A DNA stretch of 64,000 nucleotides from Massospora cicadina (GCA_022478985.1 JAKSZP010017410.1:1-64000); one strand, 5' to 3'. Numbered from the stretch's first letter, positions 47,251-58,550 are shown. Program-made: numbers and translations. Notes: generated by a model from the sequence alone, not told the origin.

Positions 47251-50200
47251 TCTCACCTGGTATTGATTATCTAAATTGTGCAATCTGAATCAAATCGTAT
47301 TACTAAAAGGTATAGTAATCATAAAGAAAAGCAACAAAGGGATTACTAAAAATAAAAAATCATAATATGGCATCTCAGCTAACAGCCTAGGAAGCCATAT
47401 CATAAGGTGAGGAAGCTTTGAAACTTTTTTCTGGCGCCTGGTTTAGCTGGTGGACCATGGCGGACAACATTGGGTTAGGAGCATCAGAGACATGTGGCAT
47501 AAGGAGGTATAGTTGTGGGTTTTCTTCATTTATGATGCCGGCGGTGTCAATTGCCTCAATGTATTGAGTAAGTTGATGCTCAGCAAAAGTGATGAGAGCA
47601 GGAACTCAAGTTAATGACTTGATGTACCTGCAGGTTTCAGGATAATTGGGGTCAAAAAGATAAGTTTTTGCTGCGTCAATGCAAGTGCAGCTTACACCAA
47701 AAGCAAGCTCCTCAAACTTCATACTTTGCATCTATTTCAATATTGTGGGGACAATTGGAGATAGGAATACCCTCAACAAGGGGCTCCATCGCCACATGAT
47801 TCCAGCAAAGTAGGGTGTTAGCAGGGGAAGCTGAAGCCTCAACTGCCATCTTATTAATATTTTTATAAATGGAAAACTGTTTCAAGGGCAAAAACGGCGG
47901 GGACCAAATTGGGAGGGTCAACGAAGAACACCTCCAAAGCAAAATCTAGCTTCACATGATATGGCCGTTCATCCTCATCAATCCATTTGAGAGCCTTGAA
48001 TGGATTTAGCTCGCCAACGCTTGGCCAGCCACTGGAATAGGAGCAGTGTCCAGAGCTGATTGGTTGTGGACAGTAGACCATGGCAGCTCACCTGAAAATG
48101 GTTCAGCCATTGACTCAGGATTCAGTAATCCAGTCAAATTACTTTTAAAATGTCTAAAATTAAAATTTTTTTGGGCGCCACTTTGGGAGCCACAAATGAT
48201 TTCCCTGAGGCTGGGGGTGGGAGGATTGAGCCCCATTCGATTAATTGGGGCAGAGTGGCTGCCAACCCAATGCCAGAAGGAGGAACGGCAGAAGTGGCAG
48301 AGGAAGAAGATGTGGGGCACTTGCACTTCAAATGATCAAGTTTGAAGCACAAAGGGCAAATGGTACAGCCATTTTTGATGTGCGCTAAGAATGAGTGATT
48401 GGGGGAAGATCTGATCACAGTAAGGGGGAATTGTGAGGTGGGAATTGCGATGAAATGGGCAGATTTTTGCCAAGGCGCGAGCCCCGCCAACCAATCCGCC
48501 CTGTTGGGAACCACGAACTGCAACACTGGGTCTGCGCCGTAAATGGCCAAATCTCTGTGAGCTCATGGCAGAGGCGTTTGGGGGGAAAATGGGAGGGCAA
48601 CCCAGCGAACTGGACTGCCAAAGTGGCCTCATCTGGGAGTCAAATGCAAATTGGGAATAGGATTTTTTAAAAAACAATTTGAAGCTTAGATGCTGCTGCT
48701 GCATCAGCTTCAGAGCAGAAGCTGAGGTCAAAGTACCCCTTAAAGGGCAGAATTCAATGAAACCGGCGGGTTTGACAACTGCCATGGCCATCTTGATGAT
48801 GGCCGCACTTGCATATGGGAAAAGATTCCCATATTTGACCCAGAGGCTGAAATGAAAATTGATCCATGTGAGCATCAAAGGGATTTGGAGCACCACCTGG
48901 GTGGTTGCAAGGTGGTGGGCCAAGTCCCAAGGGGGTACATAACGCCTAGTAGCATTAGGGGGGTTAGCAGAGCCAGCCTGGGTGCACTTCAGTGGCGACC
49001 AAAAAATGGCAGTGGGTAGCACACCACCACCCTGCACCGGGTCACCAGGCGTCATCTGTATCAACATCAGTAAGTTTGACTCAACCAAGTGGCTGTTTTA
49101 AAAAACCAAATTTGGCTTTGATTTAGTTACCAAAGCAAAAGAGAGATCTTAATTATCTGAGGCTTCCTCACATGATTTGTCAAATTTCTTCCTGATGATC
49201 TCACCTAATTCATCAACCTCATCCAATATGATCAAGGATTTTGGTTCACAAGAATAGTGGAGGCTAGAATAGGGTGGGTAATAATAGGCGAATGGGAATC
49301 TGCTTAGTAGTGAACAGTGGTACAAGCCTATTTCTAATTTGTTGGGGTGAATTCAGGCGGGTGAGTGTGGCTGGAGGGCATGGTGGGGGTAGATTTCCCA
49401 ATCTGCCCCATGAGCTAGTGTGGTGGGTGGGAGGGGGCAACAAAAACCCCATTCAGATGCCGCTGACAAGTATTTAGAAACAGCATCAGAGGAAGCAGCA
49501 TATGGGCAGGTCTTTTTAGAATGGTTGATCCCAAAACAAAGGGGACAAATATGTTGACCATTATTGCATGAGCACAAAAGAAATGCTTTGGCGCCACCAC
49601 AATGAATGCACGAGGGGGATTTGTTGGTCTATGGTAGAGTGGTGTGGGATTATGGTGGAAGTGGCGCGAGGGGCAGCAAGGCACTTTGCACCAGAGAGGA
49701 CAGTGAAGATGAGGTTGGGTTGAGTACCATAAGCCAAACGCACCGCCATCAACTGTTCATACAGAATTAAGGTTGGAGGTGGGAAGGGAGATTTGCAGAT
49801 GATACCACCGAGTGGTTCAGAAAAAAGGTGAGTACAGGCAGTAGGAGTGGAAGTATTTATAAAATGAGGGGTGTTAGGCCGTTGCAGCAGCGTCCTCCTC
49901 TTTCTGGAAGCATATGTCAAATTAGCCCTTAAAAAGGCGAGATCAATAAAACCAGATGGTGCAAAGGCAGCATTGGCTAGCTTGATTATTGCTTTGTTGG
50001 CATATGAGAAAAATAGTCTGTAGTCAACACAGAGGCAAAACATAAAGGGGAGCAAGGAAGGGCTAGAGGATGAGGGGCGGGAAGGGTGGATGCGTGCAAG
50101 GTGGAGCGCTAAGTACTGTGGGGAGATAAATTGGCCAGATGAGTTTAATGGGCTATTTGAGCCTGTCCAAGCCCATTTTCCTGCAGGGTGGAATATGTAG

Positions 50201-50357
50201 GCAGTGGAGCGCTGCTGTTATACACTGGGGCAGCCAGCAGCAGATCTGAGGACATAGATTAGAAAATGGACATTTCTAGATGGTTGGAGATAATTTAAAC
50301 TTTTTTGTAAAATTTGAATGAAAGTGAGGTTGAGTGGAAAGAAAAGTATAGTGACCC

Positions 50358-51475
50358 TGTAATAATTTATAAATCCTGTTTGTTTTCAGCTAATAATCTC
50401 TATAAACTTATTACTTGCACAGGTTCAGGTTTTATGTGCAATTATTCCGCGTTGTGTGATAGTTGATATAATTGGTTGATAATAGTATGATGACTATTAT
50501 CTATAGTTGAATGGAAGTATTATATCTCGCCCAATGCTCGGTCAGTATTTCCTCTTGAACTACTTGTGATGCCTTGAATTAGGGATTCATTCTCTCATAT
50601 CATCTAACCCAATCTTCTCTTAGATTCCCGTTTATGGGTTTTCTGGTTTGACACACAGTCAGCAGCAATCCCCAATTTGTTTCCTCTTCTTCTCTGGATC
50701 TCCACTCAAAACCTTACTCTTTTCCTTAAAGAGTCTCCCAATTATTGCACATAGAAATAATATCCCTGAGAAAGAATATAACAAATGGATGCTGATAAAG
50801 TTTACTAAGCTGAGATATCTACTTTATACTCTATTTTTTATTATTAGTGAATTCTAGGGAATTTATTGGGGTATTTGGTGCCAAACCCTCAGTTGACACC
50901 TCTTCAATGAAATGGCAGCTGTTGCCATTGAATTACTATCCTCATCTCAGCAGCAATGGTCTTCCCTTCCTGGCTAGGATTCCATCATTGGACATCCATA
51001 AGACCTAAGCAGAAAGAGTCAGAAAACGTGTCCCTAACGTTTTCCTCTTGATCCAAGAAAACCAGCCATATTTGGAAAGCGACCTGCTTAGGTAATGGGA
51101 CTTGTTACCCATTAAGGCAGGTCATGAACCAACTGATTGATTTGCTAGTTGCGGGCGGCATCACTCGCCTTGCAACTCACTCCTTAAATTTCTGATCAGT
51201 TGGTGATGAAACCTGACTGATCTCAATTGGTACACCTGATAGTTAATCAACTATCAGGTGCACCTATTTCGTTGGCAACTCTGCCTGACAAGATCTTAAG
51301 CATTTGTCCAGATTGATCCCTGATGGATCCAACCAGGTGAATAACCTAAAGTCCCCCAAACATAGTTACCCTGAAATCAGGGTCAACTGATTTCCACTTC
51401 ACCTCGCATTAGGGAATTATCCCCTTGCGATTCCTGGTAATCTATCCGGCTAGAAATATGGGAAAAAAACCAACA
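50358..51475 (-). repeat. E9 3' LTR (left copy)
   Basis: Co-linear with the right copy at a constant offset of 5157-5158. The middle part, about 50400-51200, is nearly identical, while the first 40 bases and the last 60 differ at many sites. A 69-codon frame (50648-50857) is present unchanged in both copies on the plus strand, antisense to the element; it has no recognised function. Confidence 0.95.
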
Positions 51476-51485
51476 AACCCCCCTC

Positions 51486-51960
51486 TTGCCTAGATTTTCA
51501 GAGAGAAAAGGACTGGGGCAGGAGAACACCACTTTGGACACTCAGTTGAATACTTTATTTGGTCAAATGGATTATGATCAACAGTACTCAATGCTTCTCA
51601 GGATGACCTTCGGCATGAGGAAGTCTTCCTCTTCCTCCTTGCTATCATTTACTCAGATTGCAGTCCCCATAATCTTCTGTCGTGCTGAGCTGATCAATTT
51701 ACTCATGATGATATTAATCTAAGGATCTGGGTTTCCCCCTGTCAAGGCATATGTCCTGTTGTCATATTCAAGATTCTTGGTCTGGCGTCCTTGATTTCCT
51801 GATTTTCTCCTCATCCTGGACAGGAGACTCTTGCCATCGATGTTTATTTCATGGCCCAATTAAGAATGCTCATTTATGTACGCCCTTGTTATTCTCTTCT
51901 CATAACCTCTTGGCTCATAGCATTCTTAATTCTTCTCTGGAGAGCTAATCCCATTAATTT
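51486..51960 (+). other. Region between E9 3' LTR and antisense ORF
   Basis: A 78-codon plus-strand frame (51486-51722) includes ENTTLDTQLNTLFGQMDYDQ and then hydrophobic sequence; it ends in a stop and continues only in fragments. I do not recognise it. It could be an upstream exon or the decayed start of the plus-strand ORF that follows. Confidence 0.3.
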
Positions 51961-52058
51961 TTGAGGTTAATTTCTCCAAAATTGATGCTTAATTGATTTC
52001 AGAGTGCATAATGTCAACTATCATAGTAGTCTGACATCCCCTCTTTCATCCAGCTCAT

Positions 52059-53195
52059 ATGTCAAATTCTGAGTCACAGTACCAACAGCTGCTCAACAGT
52101 TTGTCTGATCAAGATCTTTGGCTCTTCCAGCAGATGAGTCAGGATGCAGAGCGAAACCTCTTCTACAGCCCTTCCAGGACTCATACTCCTAGTCTGGCAC
52201 CAGTGGCTAGTCCTTCCATGGAATTACCAGAAACAGTAACCAACCCCTCTGAAACCAAGCTAGCAATCATCTCAAACAACTTGCAGCTAATACTTTCTCT
52301 GTCATCAATTTTAGAGTTAGATTTCGAGACTCTCCCAAAGTTGGCTCCATTATTAAATGTGCCTAACATCATCGTTGGTGCTCCTGATATAATTCCCTTT
52401 TCTCTTGATCATTACTTCATCGCCAGGTCAGACTTGCTTACAGAGTTCCTCTTCCCGCTCAGTCAATACTACAAGCTAGCTGTCTTGGCCACCGAACTCA
52501 CCATTGGCAACAGAGTACATTTGAATTTCTCTATGCAGAATTAAGGACCCAAGTAACTGAGGCTTTATCTATAGCTCAGAATTCTTCTGATCTTGAGAAC
52601 ATCCTAGATTGGGATATCGCAGCTTATACCCTTCGCTTTGATGGCCAAGTTTTCAAGAGTTGGGCCATGAAGCTTCCAGCTTCTTTCTGCTTCAGTTTCT
52701 GAGAAGCTCATAGTCATCGCTTGCATGATGCCATTTGCTCTTTGCATGACTATCTCATCTCTGGCGTGTCCCATCAGTATCTTCCGCTGATGGCTTTATT
52801 AGGGGCATGATTAAGCAACCCCCATCTAGTATCCCTTGTTCATTGCCAGCCCATATTTCTGGTGTTCTTGATGAAGCCCGTCGGCAAGCACTCAAGATTA
52901 ATCTTTTGGCTCTGATACATAATGGGTCTACTCAGAATTATTCACTGAATGCCTCTTCCTGTACTGTTGCTTCCCTCCCCGCTCTGGGATATCACATTTG
53001 GCTTTTTCTGACATCTCAATTTCCCTTCCCCTAGTTGCTTTCTTGCAGTTATCTGCGTCCGCTCAACAAACTTGGTTTCATGTAGGTCTAGCCCTCGCTA
53101 GCATCCAATCTCACATAGATTTCAACGGGTTATTCGCTCCTACAGTGATCCATCCTACCTCCCCCAAGAGGCAACATAGGCGGAATCATCCCTGA
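52059..53195 (+). CDS. Plus-strand ORF inside E9, antisense to gag/integrase
   Basis: 161 open codons (52059-52544) start MSNSESQYQQLLNSLSDQDL. The reading continues in the next frame (ELRTQVTEALSIAQNSSDLE, then AYTLRFDGQVFKSWAMKLP, up to a stop at 52699). A 75-codon frame follows (52807-53034), and the last frame ends with a basic KRQHRRNHP at about 53190. Together this resembles one protein of about 350-380 residues with two or three frameshifts. Helical, Gln/Ser-rich and then basic, it is gag-like in composition, but I know no family for it. Confidence 0.5.
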
Positions 53196-53499
53196 ATCAA
53201 GGATAATCAGCAACATAAAAAGTATTAAAATATATCAGTTTTCTACGCGGTTTTAAAATTCTTTTAATAACTTTATCAATCTTTTCTTTTTTCCTTTTTT
53301 TCATAGGACTTGACCCTGTTTCAGTTTAGTGGTCCATCTTTTCATTTTTTTTCCCTCAAACTGGATCCCAGGTATTCTTAGAACTACCAGTTTTCTATGG
53401 TTCAGAGGTCCTTTTTTTAGACTTGTCCTAATTGTTAGGACATAATCAGCTTAATGTTTCAGTGTTATTTTGGGAACTCTTTTTTGTTATTTTTTTATT

Positions 53500-54690
53500 G
53501 ATCCATCGCTTCAAATACTTATCATGAACTCAATTTACTACCCTTCCATCCAAGAGGTTATTGATGGAATAGGCATCCATCGCTGTCTTGGCAATAATCT
53601 CAAATGGACCCAACCACAATGCATCCAGTTTGTTTCTTCTCCTGAAACCATGCATATCATAATAGGCAACTCTTTCACCTATTCGATATTCTGATAAGGT
53701 CAGTTGGTTCTTATTGTTCATCATTTTTACTCATATCCTTTTCTTCAAAGCTTTATCAAATGCTTGCTTTTGCATTTAAATCAGGATATTTGTCAATCAG
53801 TTTAGATACTGCTCAGCACGCATCCCTGTTGTTGGTTCCACCACCAAACATAAGATTGGCGGCAACGCGGCCTTCCTCCTGTATAGCAACTCAAACGGCA
53901 CTTTTCCCATTGCTGTTTGATAACTGATATTGTAGGCAAACGTCACCAAACTCAGGTAGTTCCCCATGAGGAAGTTCTTCCTGTGACCAGCTTCCTCAAC
54001 ATCATGGCCAGCATTCCATTAAATCGTTCCACCAGTCCATTCATTTCTAGAAAGTAGGATAAAGACTTAACTCCTCAGATCCCCATTATCTCATTTAGCT
54101 TCAGGATCACATGAGACATGAAGTTTGTCCCATTGTTGCTCAGCAAGACCTGCAGGCATCCATGTCATTATACTACCAGATTTAGGATGAGCTTCGCAGT
54201 ACTGGTAGCATCTACTTTTGCTAGGGCCTTCATTTCCCCATCTCATCAGATGATTGATTGCAACTATTATGTACATGACTCCCCCTGTGCTCATTGTCAG
54301 CAGTCCCATCACATCGATGGATACTGTATGCCAAGCAAATCCAGGGCAGACCAGTCATTATCCAGTTGTATTCTTATGTGGCTTGTGCAGTTGGCACTCT
54401 ATGCAACAAGATAGATAGTCGGTGACATCACAGTTGATTAACTCCCAGTAGTAGTACTGGTGCATATGGTCAGTCGTTTTTCTCAGGCCTCCATGCCCAA
54501 CAACCTTAGGAGTGAATTGAACAATATCTGCTCTTTACGACGGCTTTGGGATAGTAACTGCTTCCCATTAATAATCTTAAAGGCTTGTCCATACATGGTC
54601 TTGGTTTTTTCCATCCAGTACCTTCGCTCCAACCAGAATTTGAGAATTCTGGTAGAAATGATCTGCAAAGCTTGCTAAAGATTCATGCTT
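53500..54690 (-). pseudogene. E9 integrase
   Basis: Minus strand: the HHCC region reads VGHGGLRKTTDHMHQYYYWE and CCIECQLHK (about 54510-54380). The core is DVMGLLTMSTGGVMYIIVAI (54318-54260). The C-terminal domain is GERVAYYDMHGFRRRNKLDA and LWLGPFEIIAK (53690-53590). HHCC residues and the first Asp are present; frameshifts occur. Confidence 0.83.
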
Positions 54691-54699
54691 ATGGAATTG

Positions 54700-55471
54700 G
54701 ATGTCCATAAACTCTAGTTTACACTTTAAAATGTGCATTGGGCTCCCAAGTCCCTAATAATGGTTGCTTTGGCCTCTTCATACAACCATCTGTCCCCCTC
54801 CAGGTGGGGCAACACTAGGTTTTAGCAATTGGTGTCTAAGCAATTCATCACCGTCAATGCCTTTTGACAATCATTGTATCCATACATAGTCATATTGAAC
54901 AATCGGAAAAATGCTGGGGCATTATACCAAAAGAAAGTCAGCAATGTTGGTGTTGCCCTGAATTACCCCGAGGTTTCTCTAGCCGCCTCTCTAGGTTTGG
55001 CTACTTGGCTCACTTGGGGAGTATTTTCAGGCGTCATCTCCAAAATAGCAGAAAAGCGGGTGGCATGTTTCTTGGGGTATTTAACTTCCCATTATTGTAC
55101 AAGGAGTTCTTTCTTCAACATCAGTTGCCACATATAACTCACAATTGCATTTGTGAGTTTTTTACTCTTCAACATGTTTAATCAGCTTCTCGATATCAGC
55201 ACCAAAAGCTCTCAAACAAATGCAATCTGCTTCACGCTCTGTTTCAGAAATAAGACTTATAAAATTAAGTACCCTTTTTTCTTCTTTAATGACGTTACTT
55301 TTTCAAGTAAATCATTCACAAAACTTGTGACATTATCAATTCCTTCCTCCATCTTGGTGACTCCTTCCTCCGAGGCTGAAAATTCTTGATGATTCACTGA
55401 ATTCAGGGTGTTCTGATTAATGTTTTATAACTCCATCCATATTTCTCTTAATTTGTCTTTATATGACATCC
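54700..55471 (-). pseudogene. E9 gag
   Basis: It begins with ATG at about 55471 (MSYKDKLREIWMEL, then a stop) 24 bases after the primer-binding site. A coiled coil follows (VTSFVNDLLEKVTSLKKKKG), then a capsid-like part with YNDCQKALTVMNCLDTN and WLYEEAKATIIRDLG (54890-54745). No zinc knuckle and no protease follow; integrase sequence starts at once. Confidence 0.7.
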
Positions 55472-55494
55472 TTCTAAATTTTTCTACTCAAATA

Positions 55495-55512
55495 CCCCTA
55501 TAGTGAGCACCA
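55495..55512 (-). promoter_or_regulatory. E9 primer-binding site
   Basis: On the minus strand TGGTGCTCACTATAGGGG, 3 bp from the LTR end. One pyrimidine differs from the E1/E2/E3/E7 version and one base from E4. Confidence 0.85.
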
Positions 55513-55515
55513 CTT

Positions 55516-56633
55516 TGTAAAAATTTGTAGGTCTTGATTATTTTGGTCAATAATCTCTATAAACTTAATACTTGCACAGGTTCAGGTTTTATGTGCAATT
55601 CTTCCGCGTTGTGTGATAGTTGATATAATTGGTTGATAATAGTATGATGACTATTATCTATAGTTGAATGGAAGTATTATATCTCGCCCAATGCTCGGTC
55701 AGTATTTCCTCTTGAACTACTTGTGATGCCTTGAATTAGGGATTCATTCTCTCATATCATCTAACCCAATCTTCTCTTAGATTCCCGTTTATGGGTTTTC
55801 TGGTTTGACACACAGTCAGCAGCAATCCCCAATTTGTTTCCTCTTCTTCTCTGGATCTCCACTCAAAACCTTACTCTTTTCCTTAAAGAGTCTCCCAATT
55901 ATTGCACATAGAAATAATATCCCTGAGAAAGAATATAACAAATGGATGCTGATAAAGTTTACTAAGCTGAGATATCTACTTTATACTCTATTTTTTATTA
56001 TTAGTGAATTCTAGGGAATTTATTGGGGTATTTGGTGCCAAACCCTCAGTTGACACCTCTTCAATGAAATGGCAGCTGTTGCCATTAAATTACTATCCTC
56101 ATCTCAGCAGCAATGGTCTTCCCTTCCTGGCTAGGATTCCATCATTGGACATCCATAAGACCTAAGCAGAAAGAGTCAGAAAACGTGTCCCTAACGTTTT
56201 CCTCTTGATCCAAGAAAACCAGCCATATTTGGAAAGCGACCTGCTTAGGTAATGGGACTTGTTACCCATTAAGGCAGGTCATGAACCAACCGATTGATTT
56301 GCTAGTTGCAGGCGGCATCACTCGCCTTGCAACTCACTCCTTAAATTTCTGATCAGTTGGTGATGAGACCTGACTGATCTCAATTGGTACACCTGATAGT
56401 TAATCAACTATCAGGTGCACCTATTTCGTTGCCAACTCTGCCTAACAAGATTTTAAGCATTTGTCCAGATTGATCCCTGATGGATCCAACCAAGTGAATA
56501 ACCTAAAATCCCCCAAACATAGTTACCCTGAAATCAAGGTCAACTGATTTCCAATGCATCTCGCATTAGGGAATTATCCCCTTGCGATTCCTAGTAATCT
56601 ACCTGACTGGGAATATGGGCAAAAATTCCAACA
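55516..56633 (-). repeat. E9 5' LTR (right copy)
   Basis: Pairs with 50358-51475 and is followed by the target duplication GACCC. Confidence 0.95.
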
Positions 56634-56638
56634 GACCC

Positions 56639-56850
56639 AAATTTGAGGTAGATAAGATTTTGGATGTAAGGCGGGTTAAACTCCAAGTGCACTACTTGGT
56701 TTTATGGAAATATATCCAGCATATGAGAATAGCTGGGTCACATCTAAGAACTGTATCAACTGTCAGGAGCTACTGGAGGAATTTCACAAGGAGAGTCCAC
56801 ATGACCCAAACCTGCCTCACCCAAGTCCTCCACCCTAGCTGCTATCAAAT
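56639..56850 (+). pseudogene. E8 integrase chromodomain
   Basis: Reads KFEVDKILDVRR, then HYLVLWK, and after a frameshift NSWVTSKNCINCQELLEEFH, the order of a chromodomain: Y/F-E-V-E-x-I-L-x-x-R, Y-L-V-K-W, W-E-P...LLEEF. It continues the E8 frame that ends GSKFE at 41239, through the LINE target duplication. In chromoviruses this domain directs integration to marked chromatin. Confidence 0.82.
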
Positions 56851-57485
56851 TTCCCACTCCTCAATAAATATGCCATTGAAAAAGCCCCAGAAAGGGACGT
56901 GAGATCAGCCTGTAAAGTATAGGGTAGTGTGGATCTAGGTGCCAGCCATCAAACAGGACAGGGCTGTTCATCCCTTTAGAACTAAAGAAGGATATATACT
57001 AAAATACTTCCTCTTACTCATTTAATTGATAAGAGGAATATCCTAGATGAGAGATTATTAACAGTGGCTCCATCTGTCTAGATCCTCTCACACCCTCAGT
57101 TACCCCACAGGCCTAAAGTTGTTATTGTGAATGAAACTTCTGAACAATCAGTGCAAACGATCCAAAGAACAATGAAAGAATTTAGAAGTTGTGGAATCAC
57201 AGAAGGTACCAGGGCAGATGCCCCTTCTAATATTAAGGCGCCAAGTGGCACAATAGTGATTAAGGCCAGCCTGAAACCTGGTATAGTGTTCAGGTAAAAA
57301 TTCTTTGCTCTTTTTTTGTAAGACCAAAAGCTTAAAGGAAAAGAGTTCCAGACAAAGGGAGATAGCATCAATGTGTTTCAAGATAGTTCAGGTAATAAGA
57401 TTAATCATAAATCAAAATCAGCTAATAAATTTGCAAAATGACACACTTGAGATTAGTGTATCATGATTAAGGAGCTTTAAAAATT
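56851..57485 (+). other. E8 3' remainder, unassigned
   Basis: An open plus-strand run at about 57085-57298 (VVIVNETSEQSVQTIQRTMK and onward) has no family I recognise. No LTR start or purine tract was found for E8. Confidence 0.35.
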
Positions 57486-58550
57486 TGGCAGGATTTTAAC
57501 CAGATGTATCCTTCTTGATAGTATCTGAATTAGGGGTTTCAGTTATTCAGGCGTAATTGCCAACTAATCGCCTAGTTCAATACTATTTATTGTATATGTT
57601 TAATTGAGTTTAGGTTCAACGGAAGCTGCGTTTGCTGCCAAAATGCCATTCAAAGATCGTTGTGGGAGTTTCCAGCGGAAAGCTGATGTATCCATTATGA
57701 ATCATCTGAAATGGTTCTGCAAACTAATTTGGAGCACCTGCAACTCAGGCTGAGGATGCTCAAATCCTATTATATATGAATTTATATACAATTGACCAGC
57801 AACTTATGCTGAGGATGGATTGACCTAATTTAAAATTTGGTGATCAGATGAGCAGATATGGAGGGAATTGCTATGAAGTATGAATGAACAAAATTTACGA
57901 TCTGATAGAGGTTTGGAATCAAGAGGATAATGGGTTTTCCAGGAAGTTGATTGGCCAAAAAGTACTTGGGCGCAGTAGCCCTGAAAGTAGTATAAATAGT
58001 CGTTCATTCCCTCCTAATAAACATCTCTCTTTGCCCATCCTTCCTGTTTGTTTGAAGTAGCTTAATGCAACTAGAGTGGGAAAAGTGGGATAGGAGATCC
58101 CCAATAGGGTTGGGTGATCACTACTGGAGCGACTGGCGTTGCCAGCTCCCAAGCCTCCTCCTTATGAGGAACCAGTGGGAACCCGGCCAGCTGGCTACCG
58201 GCATATGCGCTAACAGGCCGCCAACCATAGCAGGATGCAGCGTAGGGGTTGTCATGGCTGCCCAGGAAGGGGGATGGACTCTCCAGGGCATGCCCAGATG
58301 GGTTGGTGAAGGGTCGCGAGGGTGGCGCAGCGCAGAAGCGCCTGAGCCACCCAGGAAGGGGACAGAACTTGCTGGGAGACACACTGAGGACACCTGGGGT
58401 TATAGGCAAAGCCGTTGGTGGTTAATTGGTGGGTTGGACGCAGGACTTTTAGGTGTTGGTACGCCAATGAAGGTGAAACAGTAAAGGGCCACCAGCCTTT
58501 ATACTGGTTGGCCTGGCACACTAGCGGAGCCCATGGTCACTTTTGTGACA
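57486..58550 (+). repeat. LTR-like repeat, likely 5' LTR or solo LTR before E10
   Basis: Second copy of the repeat at 16750-17702, starting TGGCAGGATTTTAACC and ending GTGACA. Its middle is GC-rich and contains open stretches on both strands without recognisable domains. E10 gag starts 175 bp downstream, but no primer-binding site follows and flanks AAATT and TCATT do not match, so its role is uncertain. Confidence 0.6.

Larger units (their letters stand above)
42070..47333 (-). mobile_element. L4: full-length two-ORF LINE (5.26 kb), innermost insert
   Basis: Its 15-bp duplication ACAAAGAGATTATTA (42055-42069) and ACAAAGGGATTACTA (47334-47348) differs by two transitions. Its length, 5264 bp, is within 10 bp of L2. 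The 3' motif GTCGACCAGGGGACAAG (42084-42100) is the inverse of the common LINE tail. Minus-strand order is ORF1, endonuclease, RT, zinc domain, as in L2, with more frameshifts. Confidence 0.9.
42022..49129 (-). mobile_element. L5: second ORF1-only LINE inserted in the outer one
   Basis: Flanks CCAAACCCAAAAGAGGGA (42004-42021) and CCAAAGCAAAAGAGAGA (49130-49146) form an imperfect target duplication. Joining them rejoins the outer ORF1 reading (DLSFAL to GTTIAKKASDG). Without L4 about 1.83 kb remains. ORF1 starts near 49057 (MTPGDPVQGGGVLPTAIF), has the knuckle CPLCFKLDHLKCKC near 48370-48330, and its C-terminal domain ends near 47440. A degraded tail lies at about 42030-42054. Confidence 0.7.
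41240..50352 (-). mobile_element. Outer ORF1-only LINE (minus) containing nested LINEs
   Basis: The imperfect 13-bp target duplication is GATCAAAATTTGA (41227-41239) and GACCCAAATTTGA; E9 later split the right copy into 50353-50357 and 56639-56646. The 3' tail is at left, with repeated TTTTTAA and CAACCAGGGGACGGAC (41281-41296). The 5' end at right reads CTTTTCTTTCCACTCAAC on the minus strand, like L1. After removal of the inner inserts about 2.0 kb remains, encoding only ORF1: the N-terminal part at 50290-49150 with knuckle CPLCFGINHSKKTC near 49530, and the C-terminal part at 42003-41390. Confidence 0.83.
50358..56633 (-). mobile_element. E9: LTR element with gag and integrase but no RT, minus strand
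   Basis: LTRs 50358-51475 and 55516-56633, both 1118 bp, begin TGTAA and end CCAACA on the plus strand. A perfect 5-bp duplication GACCC flanks the element (50353-50357 and 56634-56638). On the minus strand: primer-binding site 55512-55495, gag 55471 to about 54700, integrase 54690 to about 53500, and purine tract AAGAGGGGGG next to the left LTR. Gag runs straight into the integrase zinc region with no protease, RT or RNase H. About 2 kb between integrase and 3' LTR contains a plus-strand ORF. Confidence 0.92.

Noticed and set aside
58065..58521. Overlapping 90-140 codon ORFs on both strands
   Set aside because: They lie in the GC-rich part of a repeated LTR-like sequence, are not conserved in the copy at 17.3-17.6 kb, and have no recognisable motif.
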